Positions 13,728 to 14,371 of a stretch of DNA of 14,371 nt are shown piece by piece (the stretch's first letter is position 1; every line of letters starts with the position of its first letter). The notes beneath the pieces are model-generated. The model made no database searches, was not told the DNA's origin, and worked only from the letters and a program-made list of their open reading frames with translations. Both the position numbers and the translations under genes were made by a program. Where the stretch lies: NCBI GenBank assembly GCA_964367715.1, contig CAYIYO010000048.1, positions 1 to 14,371 of the forward strand, given 5' to 3'. The stretch comes from CAYIYO01 sp964367715. GTDB taxonomy: Bacteria; Chlamydiota; Chlamydiia; Chlamydiales; Criblamydiaceae.

Positions 13728-14177
13728 TTACGAGGATTGTACAGTAAATGAACAAGTCAATATCGGCCCCTCTCCATTTATTCTACTATTTAATAGCCAA
13801 TCAGGGAAAATAACCATACCAATTGGGATTAGAATAAGTTCACCCACTGTCAATAAAGGGAGTAGAACAGCTATAAACAATAGATTAAGAGGTAATTCCA
13901 AAAATATTTGCTTTATTCCTTTGGATAATTTGCACTTCTCAAAGAAGGGACACCCACAAATATTCGCCACCCCTTTTATAATCGGTTCAACTACCATACA
14001 AACAGCTATAGCAAGATCTAACAAAAACTCGCATAAGAAAATAGGAATTCCTGTAAATCGGACTAAAGTATTGTGATTTCCAGAAAATTCGATTAATTTT
14101 TGATAACCTTCTTCTTTTATGTCTTGAAAAAACGAGATTCCCTGATTTGTGTCAGACACATCAAATTTTATACCCAT
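13728..14177 (-). CDS. hypothetical membrane protein with two hydrophobic domains
   Basis: I do not recognise this 149-aa protein. A polar N-terminus (1-40) is followed by two long hydrophobic regions (about 43-70 and 92-125), separated by a short Cys/Lys-rich link (CGCPFFEKCKLSKG). The C-terminus is a short polar tail. The paired hydrophobic regions recall chlamydial inclusion-membrane or other lineage-specific membrane proteins, but this is only a resemblance of layout. The gene converges on oppC with 8 bp between the stop codons and no visible terminator. The start ATG (14177-14175) has no well-placed Shine-Dalgarno sequence (AAGG is 11 bases away), so the exact start is uncertain. A good promoter lies at 14211-14240. 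Base composition is AT-rich relative to oppC. Confidence 0.75.
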   Translation of the reverse strand: MGIKFDVSDTNQGISFFQDIKEEGYQKLIEFSGNHNTLVRFTGIPIFLCEFLLDLAIAVCMVVEPIIKGVANICGCPFFEKCKLSKGIKQIFLELPLNLLFIAVLLPLLTVGELILIPIGMVIFPDWLLNSRINGEGPILTCSFTVQSS

Positions 14178-14210
14178 AATACATAAAACCTTATTTATAA
14201 CTTATGTTTA

Positions 14211-14240
14211 TTTATAAATAATAATATTATATACTATCAA
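14211..14240 (-). promoter_or_regulatory. candidate promoter of the 149-aa membrane protein gene
   Basis: On the minus strand TTGATA (14240-14235), an 18-bp spacer and TATAAA (14216-14211) match the sigma-70 consensus at 5 of 6 bases in each hexamer. Transcription would begin near 14204, about 27 bases before the ATG. The surrounding DNA is almost pure A and T, which raises the chance of accidental matches. Confidence 0.5.
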
Positions 14241-14306
14241 AATAAATATCCACTAAAAACAAAAAATTTTACAGAAAAAATAATTTATTTCGCTGAAATC
14301 ATTATG

Positions 14307-14354
14307 CACAAATGAATTCAAAAATTGGCTTTTTGAGCTGCTCCTCGGTATAAT
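14307..14354. repeat. family A repeat, one arm plus degenerate remainder
   Basis: Positions 14307-14328 match the right arm of the 6640 copy (inverted) at 21 of 22 bases, and the following ggctttt matches its loop. The second arm is largely lost, though cggtata at 14346-14352 preserves the usual end. It may be a decayed copy. Confidence 0.7.
14325..14354 (+). promoter_or_regulatory. possible outward promoter inside a family A repeat
   Basis: TTGGCT (14325-14330), an 18-bp spacer and a perfect TATAAT (14349-14354) point out of the right edge of the window. The -35 is weak (3 of 6) and the target gene, if any, is outside the window. Confidence 0.25.
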
Positions 14355-14371
14355 GCTGCTAGATAAAAAAA

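Noticed and set aside
1..14371. tRNA, rRNA or insertion-sequence genes
   Set aside because: I saw no cloverleaf, rRNA-like stretch or transposase motif on either strand in the gaps.

Overview
The window looks like chromosomal DNA of a chlamydia-related bacterium (order Parachlamydiales, or a relative outside the genus Chlamydia). Three things point there. A ferrochelatase gene (hemH) sits head to head with a family-3 solute-binding protein gene, the adjacency that I recall for hemZ/fliY (CT485/CT486) in Chlamydia trachomatis. An oppABC set without oppD or oppF lies close by, as in CT480-CT478. The OppA protein is membrane-anchored and OppB/OppC carry very long inserts. The assignment rests on gene order and protein character, not on a database search.

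Left accessory block (about 1-3060, mostly minus strand, AT-rich). A RelB-like ribbon-helix-helix antitoxin and a YafQ-type RNase toxin form a type II toxin-antitoxin operon. It has a clear promoter, a palindromic operator candidate, and start codons overlapping as TAATG. Upstream, in the same direction, lies a polymorphic-toxin pair: a 502-aa secreted protein with TPR repeats and a C-terminal Ntox50-like domain, followed after one base by a 95-aa probable immunity protein and an intrinsic terminator.

Core block 1 (3062-5969). hemH (minus) is divergent from a tightly overlapping plus-strand operon: solute-binding protein, 66-aa single-span membrane protein, and a TauE/SafE-type six-helix transporter with HCxxMCGP and LPCG motifs.

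Lineage-specific block (5966-8420, minus). A cysteine-rich membrane protein (17 Cys, 198 codons) and a 567-aa helical-repeat protein are both of unknown function. They share a 23-bp upstream element (21/23 identical), so they may be co-regulated.

Core block 2 (8634-13719, plus). oppA, oppB and oppC form one operon for peptide uptake; the ATPases must be encoded elsewhere. A 149-aa membrane protein of unknown function (minus) converges on oppC with 8 bp between them.

Two families of short repeats punctuate the gaps. Family A (five copies or fragments near 2873, 6597, 6640, 8486 and 14307) has arms built on GTGATTCAAAATTTGG that form long imperfect hairpins, and several outer ends read GGTATA followed by A, T or C. 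Family B (near 848 and 3015-3054) is built on ggcctggaattgtgg and forms a terminator-like hairpin or a 38-bp inverted repeat. No tRNA, rRNA, CRISPR array, transposase or complete mobile element was seen.
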